In this document: one piece after another, positions 1 through 8,462 of the stretch | Position numbering within the stretch: position 1 is the first letter of the stretch | How the letters are laid out: every line of letters starts with the position of its first letter | Assembly (NCBI GenBank): GCA_047030855.1 | Contig: JBKYIJ010000008.1 | Location: 1,302,001-1,366,000 of the forward strand | Direction of reading: 5' to 3' | Length of the DNA stretch: 64,000 bases | From: QVMM01 sp047030855 | GTDB taxonomy: Bacteria; Bacteroidota; Bacteroidia; Bacteroidales; Dysgonomonadaceae | Notes under the pieces: model-generated | Told to the model about the DNA's origin: nothing | The model's input: only the letters and a program-made list of their open reading frames with translations | The model's database searches: none | Position numbers and translations under genes: made by a program

Positions 1-82
1 AGATGTGGCAACGCAAAATAATGCTATTAATGAAGCGGTGAAATGTAGCTTTGTTTTCATAAAGAGTTTAGTTTGTATAAAT

Positions 83-742
83 CTATTTTATTTCGACGGG
101 TTCTCCTAAGAATTTGGGCTTTTTGTTGGTTGCAATATCAACGAAAACTTTTACACGGGCAAATTTTTCCCTGATTTTTGTCCTGAACGAAGATCGGTTC
201 AGCGGCACATCCTCGGCATTATAACCGTAAACGGTCATTCCGTAGTGCTGAGCCAGAAAAACAGCCCTTTCGTTATGGAATTTCTGCGATACGACTATAA
301 ACGAATCTTGTCCGAAAACTTCTTTCATTCTGACAACCGAATCCAGTGTCCGCAATCCTGCATAGTCGAGGTAGATAATGCTGTCGGGAACGCCCATTTC
401 CACCAATGCGTCGTGCATATCCTGCGGTTCGTTGTAGGTATGGCGGCTGTTGTCTCCGCTTACTACGAACGCCTTTACCTTCCCCGCATCGTAAAGCTCT
501 TTTGCCGCATTGATGCGGTGTACAAAGTATTGATTCAGCCACTTTCCGTTTCCCAGATATTTGGATGCTCCCAGCACTAACGCGGTTTTTTGACTTGGTA
601 TGCTGTCAGGATCATCGTAGAGGTATGCTTCCGTATCGTGTGGAATTTTCCAATTTGCAAAAACCAAAACTGCGACAATGCACAAAAGAGCAACTACCGC
701 GAGGATAGCTGCTCCTTTTATATACTTTTTTATTTTAGCCAT
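83..742 (-). CDS. SanA/YdcF-family (DUF218) membrane-anchored protein
   Basis: A 219-residue protein with one N-terminal membrane segment (about residues 10-30) followed by a DUF218 domain. The family hallmarks are visible: a hydrophobic strand ending LVLGAS, an R-I-N-A-A-KELYDAGK stretch, then VVSGDN followed by NEPQDM, and a VSQKFHNERA segment near the C-terminus. E. coli SanA and ElyC of this family affect envelope barrier function and peptidoglycan or lipid-carrier metabolism; the exact reaction is not established. It ends 5 bases after the uridine phosphorylase stop on the same strand and may be co-transcribed with it. Bases 1-82 hold no gene I can recognise. Family assignment is firm, role is inferred. 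Confidence 0.85.
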   Translation of the reverse strand: MAKIKKYIKGAAILAVVALLCIVAVLVFANWKIPHDTEAYLYDDPDSIPSQKTALVLGASKYLGNGKWLNQYFVHRINAAKELYDAGKVKAFVVSGDNSRHTYNEPQDMHDALVEMGVPDSIIYLDYAGLRTLDSVVRMKEVFGQDSFIVVSQKFHNERAVFLAQHYGMTVYGYNAEDVPLNRSSFRTKIREKFARVKVFVDIATNKKPKFLGEPVEIK

Positions 743-747
743 TTATT

Positions 748-1614
748 TCAAATACGATCCAATACGGTTTTTATAAGATCTTCGACCGATCCTTTGTAAT
801 TAGCATTGGAATCTCCCGCCAACCGATTCGCTATAATGGCGCAAACTGTCATGCATTTATGTCCCATAAGCCTTCCCAATCCTGCCAAAGGAGCACTTTC
901 CATTTCATAATTGGTTATCGAGTCCCCGTTATATCTGAACGATTCTATTTTGCTGTTGAGCTGAGGATCGGCCAGCGGCATACGCACGTAACGTCCCTGA
1001 GGTCCGTAGAATCCTATGGCGGATATTGTTACGCCCTTGATCATGTCGTGCCCGATACGTTCAACCAATTCCTCATCGGCTTTCACTACGTAAGGCGAGC
1101 AGTGTAGGGGCGACCAGCCCGTATGTTTTTTGAATGCATCTTCGAAATCCGTTAAAGCAACTTTGTTCCGTCCTTCATAATAATTCAGAACGCCATCGAA
1201 CCCGATAGATTTAGCGGCAACCACATAAGAGCCTATCGGACAATGCGGTTGTAATCCGCCCGATGTACCGACGCGGATCATTGTCAGTTGTTTGAAGTCT
1301 TTTTTTACTTCACGTGTCTTGAAGTCTACGTTTGCCAGTGCATCCAATTCGGTAATAACTATGTCGATATTATCGGGACCGATCCCGTGCGAGATGGCTG
1401 TGATGCGTTTTCCTTTATACGTTCCGGTTATGGTATGGAACTCACGGCTTTGCACTTCGCATTCTATACTGTCGAAATGTGAAGCTGTAAGTGCTACGCG
1501 GGACGGATCGCCCATCATTATTATTTTGTCCGACAATTGTTCGGGACGTACGTGCAAATGGAAAGCACTGCCATCATCGTTGATGATAAATTCTGAATCT
1601 GGAATAACTCTCAT
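748..1614 (-). CDS. udp: Uridine phosphorylase (nucleoside phosphorylase family)
   Basis: A 288-residue nucleoside phosphorylase of the PNP/UDP family, which splits uridine with phosphate into uracil and ribose-1-phosphate in the cytoplasm. Visible signatures are the N-terminal phosphate-binding MMGDPSRV segment, the RVGTSGGL motif in the middle and the C-terminal YEMESAPLAGLG motif that binds the ribose and base. Length fits bacterial and Bacteroidetes uridine phosphorylases. A minus-strand -7 box TATATTTG lies at 1640-1647, just upstream of the start. SanA-like follows closely. Choosing uridine rather than purine nucleosides is by overall similarity of style, so the substrate is less certain than the family. 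Confidence 0.88.
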   Translation of the reverse strand: MRVIPDSEFIINDDGSAFHLHVRPEQLSDKIIMMGDPSRVALTASHFDSIECEVQSREFHTITGTYKGKRITAISHGIGPDNIDIVITELDALANVDFKTREVKKDFKQLTMIRVGTSGGLQPHCPIGSYVVAAKSIGFDGVLNYYEGRNKVALTDFEDAFKKHTGWSPLHCSPYVVKADEELVERIGHDMIKGVTISAIGFYGPQGRYVRMPLADPQLNSKIESFRYNGDSITNYEMESAPLAGLGRLMGHKCMTVCAIIANRLAGDSNANYKGSVEDLIKTVLDRI

Positions 1615-1639
1615 AGCTTTTTATTTTTGTGTTTATTGA

Positions 1640-1647
1640 CAAATATA
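1640..1647 (-). promoter_or_regulatory. Bacteroidetes -7 box for udp
   Basis: On the minus strand this reads TATATTTG, a match to TAnnTTTG, about 25 bases before the udp start codon. No clear -33 box was seen. Confidence 0.5.
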
Positions 1648-1679
1648 CAAAATAAGTTTCTGTCAAGCTTTCAATATTA

Positions 1680-1687
1680 TATTTTTG
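1680..1687 (+). promoter_or_regulatory. Bacteroidetes -7 box for rlmH
   Basis: TATTTTTG fits the Bacteroidetes TAnnTTTG -7 consensus, 22 bases before the rlmH start. No convincing TTTG -33 box is visible at the right distance, so this is a moderate call. Confidence 0.5.
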
Positions 1688-1709
1688 TATCTTAATAAAA
1701 ACAAACATT

Positions 1710-2183
1710 ATGAAAATAAGTTTGCTGGTGATCGGCAAAACCGATGCTAAGTACTTTGTCGACGCTGTCAATGAATATACAAGCCGCCTTACGCATTATC
1801 TGCCGTTCGACGTACAGGTTATTCCCGATCTGAAAAACACAAAAAACCTGACTGCCGAACAACAGAAAGAAAAGGAGGGAGAACTTATTCTGAGAAGCTT
1901 ACAGACTGGCGACTATCTGGTTTTGCTTGATGAAAGAGGAAAGGAATTGTCATCGCTCCAGTTTGCAGCTTATATTGAAAAGCGGGCGCACACTGTTCCG
2001 AAAAGACTGGTGTTTGTGATAGGCGGAGCATACGGTTTCTCGAAAGCCGTCTACGAAAAAGCTTCGGAAAAAATATCTCTGTCGAAGATGACATTTTCTC
2101 ACCAGATGATAAGGCTCATCTTTGTTGAGCAGCTGTATCGTGCCATGACGATACTGAATAATGAGCCTTATCATCACGAATAA
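1710..2183 (+). CDS. rlmH: 23S rRNA (pseudouridine1915-N3)-methyltransferase RlmH
   Basis: A 157-residue SPOUT methyltransferase, the standard length for RlmH, which methylates pseudouridine 1915 in helix 69 of 23S rRNA on assembled ribosomes. The SAM-binding trefoil-knot signature FVIGGAYGF is present and the protein ends NNEPYHHE, matching the conserved YHH/K C-terminus of the family. The start ATG at 1710 has a -7 box of the TAnnTTTG type at 1680-1687. It is divergent from udp and stands alone; the next gene on the strand has its own promoter. Confidence 0.96.
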   Translation: MKISLLVIGKTDAKYFVDAVNEYTSRLTHYLPFDVQVIPDLKNTKNLTAEQQKEKEGELILRSLQTGDYLVLLDERGKELSSLQFAAYIEKRAHTVPKRLVFVIGGAYGFSKAVYEKASEKISLSKMTFSHQMIRLIFVEQLYRAMTILNNEPYHHE

Positions 2184-2185
2184 AA

Positions 2186-2201
2186 TATGTTATAAAATAT
2201 A
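2186..2201. promoter_or_regulatory. Near-perfect palindrome TATGTT-N4-AATATA
   Basis: This inverted repeat differs by one base from the perfect TATGTT-N4-AACATA palindromes at 46851 and 57711. It overlaps the end of the rlmH intergenic region and lies about 35 bases upstream of the -7 box of the acyl-CoA synthetase gene. The spacing resembles the upstream site of a dimeric CRP/FNR-type regulator, but the regulator is unknown and the sequence is AT-rich, so chance is possible. Confidence 0.35.
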
Positions 2202-2234
2202 CATTTCTATCATTTTGTCATAATTTCTATTTAT

Positions 2235-2242
2235 TATATTTG
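2235..2242 (+). promoter_or_regulatory. Bacteroidetes -7 box for the acyl-CoA synthetase
   Basis: TATATTTG matches TAnnTTTG and lies 17 bases before the ATG at 2259. A TTTG at 2214-2217 gives a 17-base spacer, slightly short for Bacteroides but within the range seen in flavobacteria. Confidence 0.5.
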
Positions 2243-2258
2243 TGAAAAACACAATAAT

Positions 2259-4316
2259 ATGATAAATAGACAGCTGATTAACCCAAAAAGTATTGTAGTC
2301 GTAGGTGGTTCTAACGACAAATTGAAACCCGGCGGAAGTTCTCTTGATAATATTCTGAAAGGCTCGTTTTCGGGCGACTTGTATGTCGTGAACGCCAAAG
2401 AAGATGTCGTGCAGGGAGTGAAATCTTATCGGAATGTGCGGGATATTCCTCCCGTTGAATTGGCTGTTATATCCATTCCCGCAAAATCTTGTCTGGAAGC
2501 GATTGAGGTACTGACAAAAGAAAAAGGGACAAAGGCTTTTATCATGTTCTCGGCAGGATTCAGCGAAGAAACTCCCGAAGGCGCCGAGCTGGAAAAGAAA
2601 ATTGCGAAAGTTGTAAGTGACGCTGGAGCTTCCCTTATCGGACCCAATTGCAGCGGAATGATAAATATCCACCATCAGAGTTTATTTACAAGACCGATTC
2701 CCGAAATTCATCAGAAAGGCGTCGATATGATTTCAAGTTCGGGAGGAACCGCTACATTTATTATAGAGTCGTCTATCCGCGTGGGGCTTAAGTTCAGTTC
2801 TGTATGGTCGGTAGGAAACGCCGCACAGATCGGTGTAGAAGATGTGATAGAATATCTGGATAATGAATTTGATCCGAAAAAAAGTTCGAGGATAAAGCTT
2901 TTATATATCGAAACCATAAAAAATCCCGACAGGTTTCTGGAACACGCCTCTTCTCTGATAAGAAAAGGATGCTTTATTGCCGCAATAAAGTCGGGAACGT
3001 CAAAATCGGGCAGCAGGGCGGCATCTTCCCATACGGGAGCTATTGCGAGTTCAGACTTGGCGGTCGAGGCTTTGTTCCGTAAGGCAGGCATCATACGATG
3101 TTATTCCCGCGAGGAGTTGGCGAATGTCGGGGCTGTTTTGTCTTTGCCTGAACTGAACGGGAAAAATCTGGCGGTTATTTCTCAGGCAGGAGGCCCTGCC
3201 GTAATATTGACGGACGCTCTTGCCAAAGGCAAGCTGGATGTCCCTGAAATGCCCGAAGCGTTGGCGAAGGAATTAAAAAGCAAACTGCTTCCGGGTTGTG
3301 CGGCTTCCAATCCCATCGATATTTTGGGAACGGGAACGGGGGAACATTTGAGAATGGCGATAGATTTTTGTACTGAAAAGTTTAAGGAAATAGACGGGCT
3401 TGCCGTTATTTACGGCGATCCCGGAGTGACTAAAGTATATGAGGCTTATGAGGTTCTGGACGAAAAAATGAAAACATCGCCTATTCCTATTTATCCTATT
3501 CTTCCTTCGGTGAAAATGGCAGCCAAGGAGATGGATGAATTCGTTAAGAAAGGGCACGTGAATTTTATTGATGAGGTGGCTTTGGCTGACGCATTGTCTA
3601 AAGTCGTATCGCGGACGAAACCGTCCGTCGGAAAAATGGAAGATCTGAATGTGGATATTGCAAGGGCTCGCAAAATCATCGAATCAGTCGATGACGGCTA
3701 CATGTCGCCCGAAGATGTACGCGAACTTTTGAAGGCTGCCGGAATTCCTTGCGTTGAAGAATTTGTGTCGGCAGATAAAACGGAAGTTCTTGCTTTTGCC
3801 GATAGATCGGAGTTTCCATTGGTTGCCAAGTGTGTCGGACCTGTTCATAAATCGGATGTGGGAGGAGTAGTTTTGAATATAAAAACAAAGGAACATTTGG
3901 CATTGGAATTTGATCGCCTGATGACAATCCCTGATGCGGAGGCTGTACTTATTCAGCCTATGTTGTCAGGGACTGAATTGTTTATAGGCGCTAAGTACGA
4001 ACCTAAATTCGGACATATCGTATTGTGCGGACTGGGCGGAATTTTTGTCGAAGTGTTGCAAGACGTATCTTCGGGGCTTGCTCCATTGACCTTTAACGAA
4101 GCTTCTTCTATGGTGAAATCGCTTCGTGCATACAAGATAATAAAAGGCGTTCGCGGACAGAAGGGACTGAACGAGGAATTGTTTACCGAAATCATCGTGC
4201 GTTTGTCCATATTGCTAAGATATGCCACGGAGATCAAGGAAATGGATATTAATCCGCTGCTTGCAAACGATAAACAGGTGATAGCCGTTGATGCCCGCAT
4301 CAGAATAGAAAAATAA
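2259..4316 (+). CDS. ADP-forming acetyl/acyl-CoA synthetase (fused alpha-beta)
   Basis: A 685-residue single-chain acyl-CoA synthetase (NDP-forming). Domain order: N-terminal CoA-binding Rossmann domain (about 5-135), two succinyl-CoA-ligase-like domains (about 150-450) and a C-terminal ATP-grasp domain (about 470-685). The phosphohistidine motif SSHTGAIASSD is present with the histidine at residue 258. The enzyme interconverts acetyl-CoA, ADP and phosphate with acetate, CoA and ATP, so it can make ATP at the end of fermentation or activate acids. The gene stands alone between rlmH and zwf with its own promoter and a near-palindromic site upstream. Substrate (acetate, branched-chain or aryl acids) cannot be told from the sequence. 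Confidence 0.92.
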   Translation: MINRQLINPKSIVVVGGSNDKLKPGGSSLDNILKGSFSGDLYVVNAKEDVVQGVKSYRNVRDIPPVELAVISIPAKSCLEAIEVLTKEKGTKAFIMFSAGFSEETPEGAELEKKIAKVVSDAGASLIGPNCSGMINIHHQSLFTRPIPEIHQKGVDMISSSGGTATFIIESSIRVGLKFSSVWSVGNAAQIGVEDVIEYLDNEFDPKKSSRIKLLYIETIKNPDRFLEHASSLIRKGCFIAAIKSGTSKSGSRAASSHTGAIASSDLAVEALFRKAGIIRCYSREELANVGAVLSLPELNGKNLAVISQAGGPAVILTDALAKGKLDVPEMPEALAKELKSKLLPGCAASNPIDILGTGTGEHLRMAIDFCTEKFKEIDGLAVIYGDPGVTKVYEAYEVLDEKMKTSPIPIYPILPSVKMAAKEMDEFVKKGHVNFIDEVALADALSKVVSRTKPSVGKMEDLNVDIARARKIIESVDDGYMSPEDVRELLKAAGIPCVEEFVSADKTEVLAFADRSEFPLVAKCVGPVHKSDVGGVVLNIKTKEHLALEFDRLMTIPDAEAVLIQPMLSGTELFIGAKYEPKFGHIVLCGLGGIFVEVLQDVSSGLAPLTFNEASSMVKSLRAYKIIKGVRGQKGLNEELFTEIIVRLSILLRYATEIKEMDINPLLANDKQVIAVDARIRIEK

Positions 4317-4492
4317 AAACATTTGGAAATATCAAAATAATTTATATCTGATCTGGTTGTATAAATACGCTCTATTGTAACGGATTAGGAAAATCTTCTT
4401 AATTCATGCTTTAAAAAAGCTTTCGGATTTTTCAACAATTCGTTAAATTCGTTGTTAAGTATAATAGATGAAAAAGAAGAACATTTTTTAGA

Positions 4493-6031
4493 ATGAGCGT
4501 AAAGAATAATATAACCAATCAGATGCTTATAATTTTCGGAGCATCGGGAGACTTAACTTACAGGAAATTGATTCCCGCAATTTTTGAATTGTATGTGCAG
4601 AAATTATTACCTGTGCATTATGCTGTCTTAGGCGTTTCGCGAACCGAATTGTCGAATGAGGCGTTCCGCGATAAAATGAAAGACGGCATAAAAAAATATT
4701 CTTCTTTTAAGGATGCGAAAAATTCGGAAATAGAAGAGTTTTGTAAAAAGCTGTCTTATTTGTCCATTGATACGGATAACGCTTCCGACTATAAAAAACT
4801 GAAGACGTACCTTGACGAGGCTGATAAAGAAAATAAGACAGAGGGCAACTATATGTTTTATTTGTCTACGCCGCCCGATATGTATCCGATCATTCCTAAA
4901 TATCTGGCTAAAGTCGGGTTGAACAAAGACGGGAAAAAGATACGGAGGATTATTATTGAAAAACCTTTTGGGAACGATTTGAAGTCTGCCATAGATTTGA
5001 ATAAATCGTTAATGGAAGATTATGATGAAAACCAGATATACCGCATCGATCATTATTTAGGGAAAGAAACCGTTCAGAATATTCTTGTGACGCGTTTCGC
5101 CAACAGCATATACGAACCTCTCTGGAACAGGAATTTTATTCATCATATCGAAGTTACGGCAGCTGAAAGCATAGGCGTTGAAAATCGAGGTAAATACTAC
5201 GATCATTCGGGTGCGTTGCGTGATATGGTGCAGAATCATTTGCTTCAGCTGGTAGCGCTTATCGCAATGGAACCGCCTATGGTTCTTGAGTCGGATGCAA
5301 TTCGAAACGAGAAACTGAAAGTTTTTCAGGCAATCCGTCCTTACACTGAAAAGGATTTGCATAATAACGTAATTCGCGGACAGTACATGGCTGCAAGCGT
5401 AAAAGGAAAACCCGAGAAAGGATATCGTGAAGAAAACGGCGTTGATCCCGAATCGCGTACGGAAACCTTTGTGGCGATGAAACTGTTTATTGACAACTGG
5501 CGATGGGGCGGAGTGCCGTTTTATATAAGAACGGGAAAACGCCTGCCGACAAGGGTTTCGGAAATAGTAATCCATTTCAAGCCTACTCCGCATAATCTTT
5601 TTGTCGAAAACAAAGAGTTTACGAATGACGGAAATATACTTGTGCTGAGGATTCATCCCGACGAAGGCATATTATTCAAAACCGGCGCTAAAATTCCGGG
5701 TGCGGGATATAAAGTGCAGAATGTGAATCTGGATTTTCATTACTCATCGTTGCAGAATACGTATCTGCCGAGCGCATACGAAAGATTGATTCTGGATGCG
5801 ATGCAGGGAGATACTACATTGTATTCGCGGGGCGATGCCATCGAAGCTGCTTGGAAATTTGTGCAGCCTGTACTTGACTATTGGAAATCTGAAGCAGATG
5901 TTCCTTTATATGGATATCCGTGCGGATCGTGGGGGCCTGAATGTGTTGACAGCCTGATAGAAGGCGAGAATATGACTTGGAGATATCCTTGTAAAAATTT
6001 GTCGGACGACGGAATATATTGTGAATTATGA
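4493..6031 (+). CDS. zwf: Glucose-6-phosphate 1-dehydrogenase
   Basis: A 512-residue G6PD catalysing the first oxidative step of the pentose phosphate pathway, glucose-6-phosphate plus NADP to 6-phosphogluconolactone. The nucleotide-binding motif GASGDLTYRKLIPA lies at the N-terminus and the active-site motif RIDHYLGKE is at residues 184-192 with catalytic histidine 187; EKPFGNDL precedes it. Length is normal. Its last 4 bases overlap the start of pgl, so the two are translationally coupled. In many Bacteroidetes a gnd gene precedes zwf; here the upstream gene is instead the acyl-CoA synthetase and no gnd occurs in the window. The 176-base upstream gap shows no clear TAnnTTTG box. Confidence 0.97.
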   Translation: MSVKNNITNQMLIIFGASGDLTYRKLIPAIFELYVQKLLPVHYAVLGVSRTELSNEAFRDKMKDGIKKYSSFKDAKNSEIEEFCKKLSYLSIDTDNASDYKKLKTYLDEADKENKTEGNYMFYLSTPPDMYPIIPKYLAKVGLNKDGKKIRRIIIEKPFGNDLKSAIDLNKSLMEDYDENQIYRIDHYLGKETVQNILVTRFANSIYEPLWNRNFIHHIEVTAAESIGVENRGKYYDHSGALRDMVQNHLLQLVALIAMEPPMVLESDAIRNEKLKVFQAIRPYTEKDLHNNVIRGQYMAASVKGKPEKGYREENGVDPESRTETFVAMKLFIDNWRWGGVPFYIRTGKRLPTRVSEIVIHFKPTPHNLFVENKEFTNDGNILVLRIHPDEGILFKTGAKIPGAGYKVQNVNLDFHYSSLQNTYLPSAYERLILDAMQGDTTLYSRGDAIEAAWKFVQPVLDYWKSEADVPLYGYPCGSWGPECVDSLIEGENMTWRYPCKNLSDDGIYCEL

Positions 6032-6753
6032 TAAAAGATGTTTTAAAGGTTTACGAAAATACTACCGATTTGAGTGAAGGATTCACTCGGTTTATTCTCA
6101 ATGATATTCTGAAAGGAGATCGAAAAATCAACATAGCGTTGTCGGGAGGGACGACTCCTAAAGTAGTGTTCGACTATTGGGCGGCTAAGTATAAAAATAT
6201 TATTCCATGGGACAGGATATTGTTTTTCTGGGGAGATGAGAGATGCGTCCCTCCCGATAATAATATGAATAACTATGCTATGACGAAGGAACATCTTTTT
6301 GATAAGGTAGATGTCCCGAACAATAATATATTCCGTATTCACGGCGAAAATGAACCTGAAGAAGAAGCTGTCTGGTATTCAAAAGTTTTGCAAAGCAGGC
6401 TTCCTTTGGAAAATGACGTTCCCGTTTTCGATCTGATAATACTCGGACTGGGCGATGACGGACACACTGCGTCTATTTTTCCGCAGCAGATAAATCTTTG
6501 GGACAGCCCTAAGAATTGCGTTGTAGCAGAACACCCCGAATCGAAAATGAAAAGGGTAAGCGTTACGGGGAAAATAATCAACAGTGCCCGAAATGTAGTT
6601 TTCTTAGCTACCGGTGACAAGAAGTCCGAGAAAGTTCAGCAAATCATAAAGCACAGAAAAGACTTTACAGATAAGTATCCTGCTGCCCGCGTGGCTCCTA
6701 AAAACCAACAATTGTACTGGTTTTTAGATAAAGCCGCCGCGGAATTGCTGTAA
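6028..6753 (+). CDS. pgl: 6-phosphogluconolactonase
   Basis: A 241-residue lactonase of the DevB/SOL type that hydrolyses 6-phosphogluconolactone, the product of the preceding zwf gene. The phosphate-binding LSGGTTPK motif is near residue 36 and the family GLGDDGHTASIFP motif lies near residue 140. The start ATG overlaps the zwf stop by 4 bases, a classic coupled arrangement. The gene ends 3 bases before the converging ABC-F gene. Confidence 0.96.
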   Translation: MIKDVLKVYENTTDLSEGFTRFILNDILKGDRKINIALSGGTTPKVVFDYWAAKYKNIIPWDRILFFWGDERCVPPDNNMNNYAMTKEHLFDKVDVPNNNIFRIHGENEPEEEAVWYSKVLQSRLPLENDVPVFDLIILGLGDDGHTASIFPQQINLWDSPKNCVVAEHPESKMKRVSVTGKIINSARNVVFLATGDKKSEKVQQIIKHRKDFTDKYPAARVAPKNQQLYWFLDKAAAELL

Positions 6754-6756
6754 AGA

Positions 6757-8370
6757 TCAGGAATACATCTTTTCTCTCAGAGCCTTAATGTCATCCGATG
6801 TTATGTAATCGTCATAATCCATCAGTTTGTCGATGATGCCGTTCGGCGTAAGTTCTATAACTCTGTTACAAACAGTTTGGATAAACTCATGGTCGTGTGA
6901 AGACATCAATACGATTCCTTTGAATTGAACCAAAGTATTGTTGAATGCCTGAATCGACTCCAGATCAAGATGGTTGGTCGGCGAATCCAATACAAGGCAG
7001 TTTGCACTTTTCATCATCATGCGGGCAATCATGCAACGCATTTTCTCGCCGCCCGATAATACTTTCGCACTTTTTAAAACCTCTTCTCCCGAGAAAAGCA
7101 TGCGTCCTAAGAATCCTTTTATGTATATCTCGCTTGTATCGTCAGAAAACTGTGAAAGCCAATCTACCAGACTGATATCGTCTTTGAAATAGTCGCCGTT
7201 ATCGAGAGGAAGATAAGCAGTAGTTATGGTTTGTCCCCAACTGAAAGTTCCTTTATCCGGTTTTTGCTGATCGTTTATTATTTCGAAAAAGGCTGTCATT
7301 GCCCGTGGATCTTTAGACAGGAAGATAACTTTGTCGTCTTTTTCAATATTAAAGTTCACATTGTCGAAAAGAACCGTTCCGTCTATGGTTTTGCTTAGTC
7401 CTGATACTTCAAGTATTTTATTCCCCGGCTCGCGATCGGGAGTGAATATAATTCCCGGATATTTACGTGACGAGGGTTTTATTTCTTCGATGTTCAGTTT
7501 CTCCAGCATTTTTTTTCGGCTGGTGGTTTGCTTCGATTTGGCAACATTTGCACTGAATCGGCGGATAAATTCTTCGAGTTCTTTTTTCTTTTCTTCAGCC
7601 TTTTTGTTTTGCTGCGTTTGCTGGCGAAGTGCCAACTGGCTCGACTCGTACCAGAAATTGTAATTTCCTGCAAACAGATTGATCTTTCCATAATCGATGT
7701 CTACAATGTGGGTACAAACCGAGTCGAGAAAGTGCCTGTCGTGAGAAACGACGAGTACCGTATTTTCGAAATTGGCAAGATAATTTTCGAGCCACATCAC
7801 GGTCTCGATATCCAGATCATTAGTCGGCTCGTCGAGGAGCAGATTGTCGGGGTTTCCGAAAAGTGCCCTTGCCAGAAGTATTCTTACTTTCTGCTTACCG
7901 CTTATGTTTGCCATCAACTGATAGTGTAAGTCTTCGCCGATCCCTAATCCGCTAAGAAGCATTGCCGCATCGCTTTCGGCGTTCCAGCCCTCGAGTTCCG
8001 CAAACCTTTCTTCAAGTTCCGATACCCTGATTCCGTCAGCATCACTGAAGTCGGGCTTTGCGTAAAGCGCGTCCTTTTCCTGCATAATATTCCACAGGAC
8101 GGTATGCCCTTGCAACACAGTATTAATTACTGTCTGATCGTCATATGCGAAGTGATCTTGCGAAAGCACCGACATCCTTTCATTGGGAGCCATAAAGAAA
8201 GAACCCTGCGTGGCATCTTTTTCTCCGCTTAATATTTTTAGAAACGTGGATTTGCCTGCTCCGTTGGCGCCAATTATGCCGTAACAATTTCCGCTTGTGA
8301 ACTTCAGGTTCACATCCTGAAACAAGACTCTTTTACCAAACTGAATACCTAAATTTGAAACTGTAATCAT
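6757..8370 (-). CDS. ABC-F family ATPase (YbiT-like)
   Basis: A 537-residue soluble protein with two ABC ATPase domains joined by a charged linker (about 240-310) and no membrane segments, as in ABC-F proteins that act on ribosomes. Domain 1 has Walker A GANGAGKST, a degenerate signature (ISGKQ) and Walker B LLLDEPTNDLD. Domain 2 has signature LSGGEK and Walker B LVLDSPTNHLD, but its Walker A region (FLSKDPRAMTAF) lacks the GxxGxGK loop. This degenerate second site is, to my knowledge, usual in the Bacteroidetes YbiT-like branch. The start ATG is 20 bases downstream of a strong hairpin. Housekeeping translation factor is more likely than an antibiotic resistance determinant. Confidence 0.88.
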   Translation of the reverse strand: MITVSNLGIQFGKRVLFQDVNLKFTSGNCYGIIGANGAGKSTFLKILSGEKDATQGSFFMAPNERMSVLSQDHFAYDDQTVINTVLQGHTVLWNIMQEKDALYAKPDFSDADGIRVSELEERFAELEGWNAESDAAMLLSGLGIGEDLHYQLMANISGKQKVRILLARALFGNPDNLLLDEPTNDLDIETVMWLENYLANFENTVLVVSHDRHFLDSVCTHIVDIDYGKINLFAGNYNFWYESSQLALRQQTQQNKKAEEKKKELEEFIRRFSANVAKSKQTTSRKKMLEKLNIEEIKPSSRKYPGIIFTPDREPGNKILEVSGLSKTIDGTVLFDNVNFNIEKDDKVIFLSKDPRAMTAFFEIINDQQKPDKGTFSWGQTITTAYLPLDNGDYFKDDISLVDWLSQFSDDTSEIYIKGFLGRMLFSGEEVLKSAKVLSGGEKMRCMIARMMMKSANCLVLDSPTNHLDLESIQAFNNTLVQFKGIVLMSSHDHEFIQTVCNRVIELTPNGIIDKLMDYDDYITSDDIKALREKMYS

Positions 8371-8390
8371 GAAAAAAATAATAAATAATA

Positions 8391-8417
8391 TGGTGAACGG
8401 TATTCAGCCGTTCACCA
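8391..8417 (-). terminator. 10-bp hairpin between the PDZ gene and the ABC-F gene
   Basis: TGGTGAACGG and CCGTTCACCA form a perfect 10-bp stem with a 7-base loop. Read on the minus strand it follows the stop of the PDZ/DUF4136 gene by about 45 bases and is followed by a T-rich tract, so it is probably that gene's terminator. It is also only 20 bases before the ABC-F start, so an attenuator-like role is possible. Confidence 0.65.
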
Positions 8418-8462
8418 TCTATATTCGTAAATATAATTAAAACAATCTTCTTTCGATAATCC

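Noticed and set aside
1..82. End of an upstream gene at the left edge
   Set aside because: No frame gives a recognisable protein in this short stretch.
6945..7929. Several long plus-strand frames inside the ABC-F gene
   Set aside because: They are shadows of the real minus-strand gene, with no family features and low-complexity composition.
6757..8370. Antibiotic-resistance ABC-F (Msr/Vga-type)
   Set aside because: The degenerate second Walker A and overall style fit the housekeeping YbiT-like branch; no long resistance-type linker is seen.
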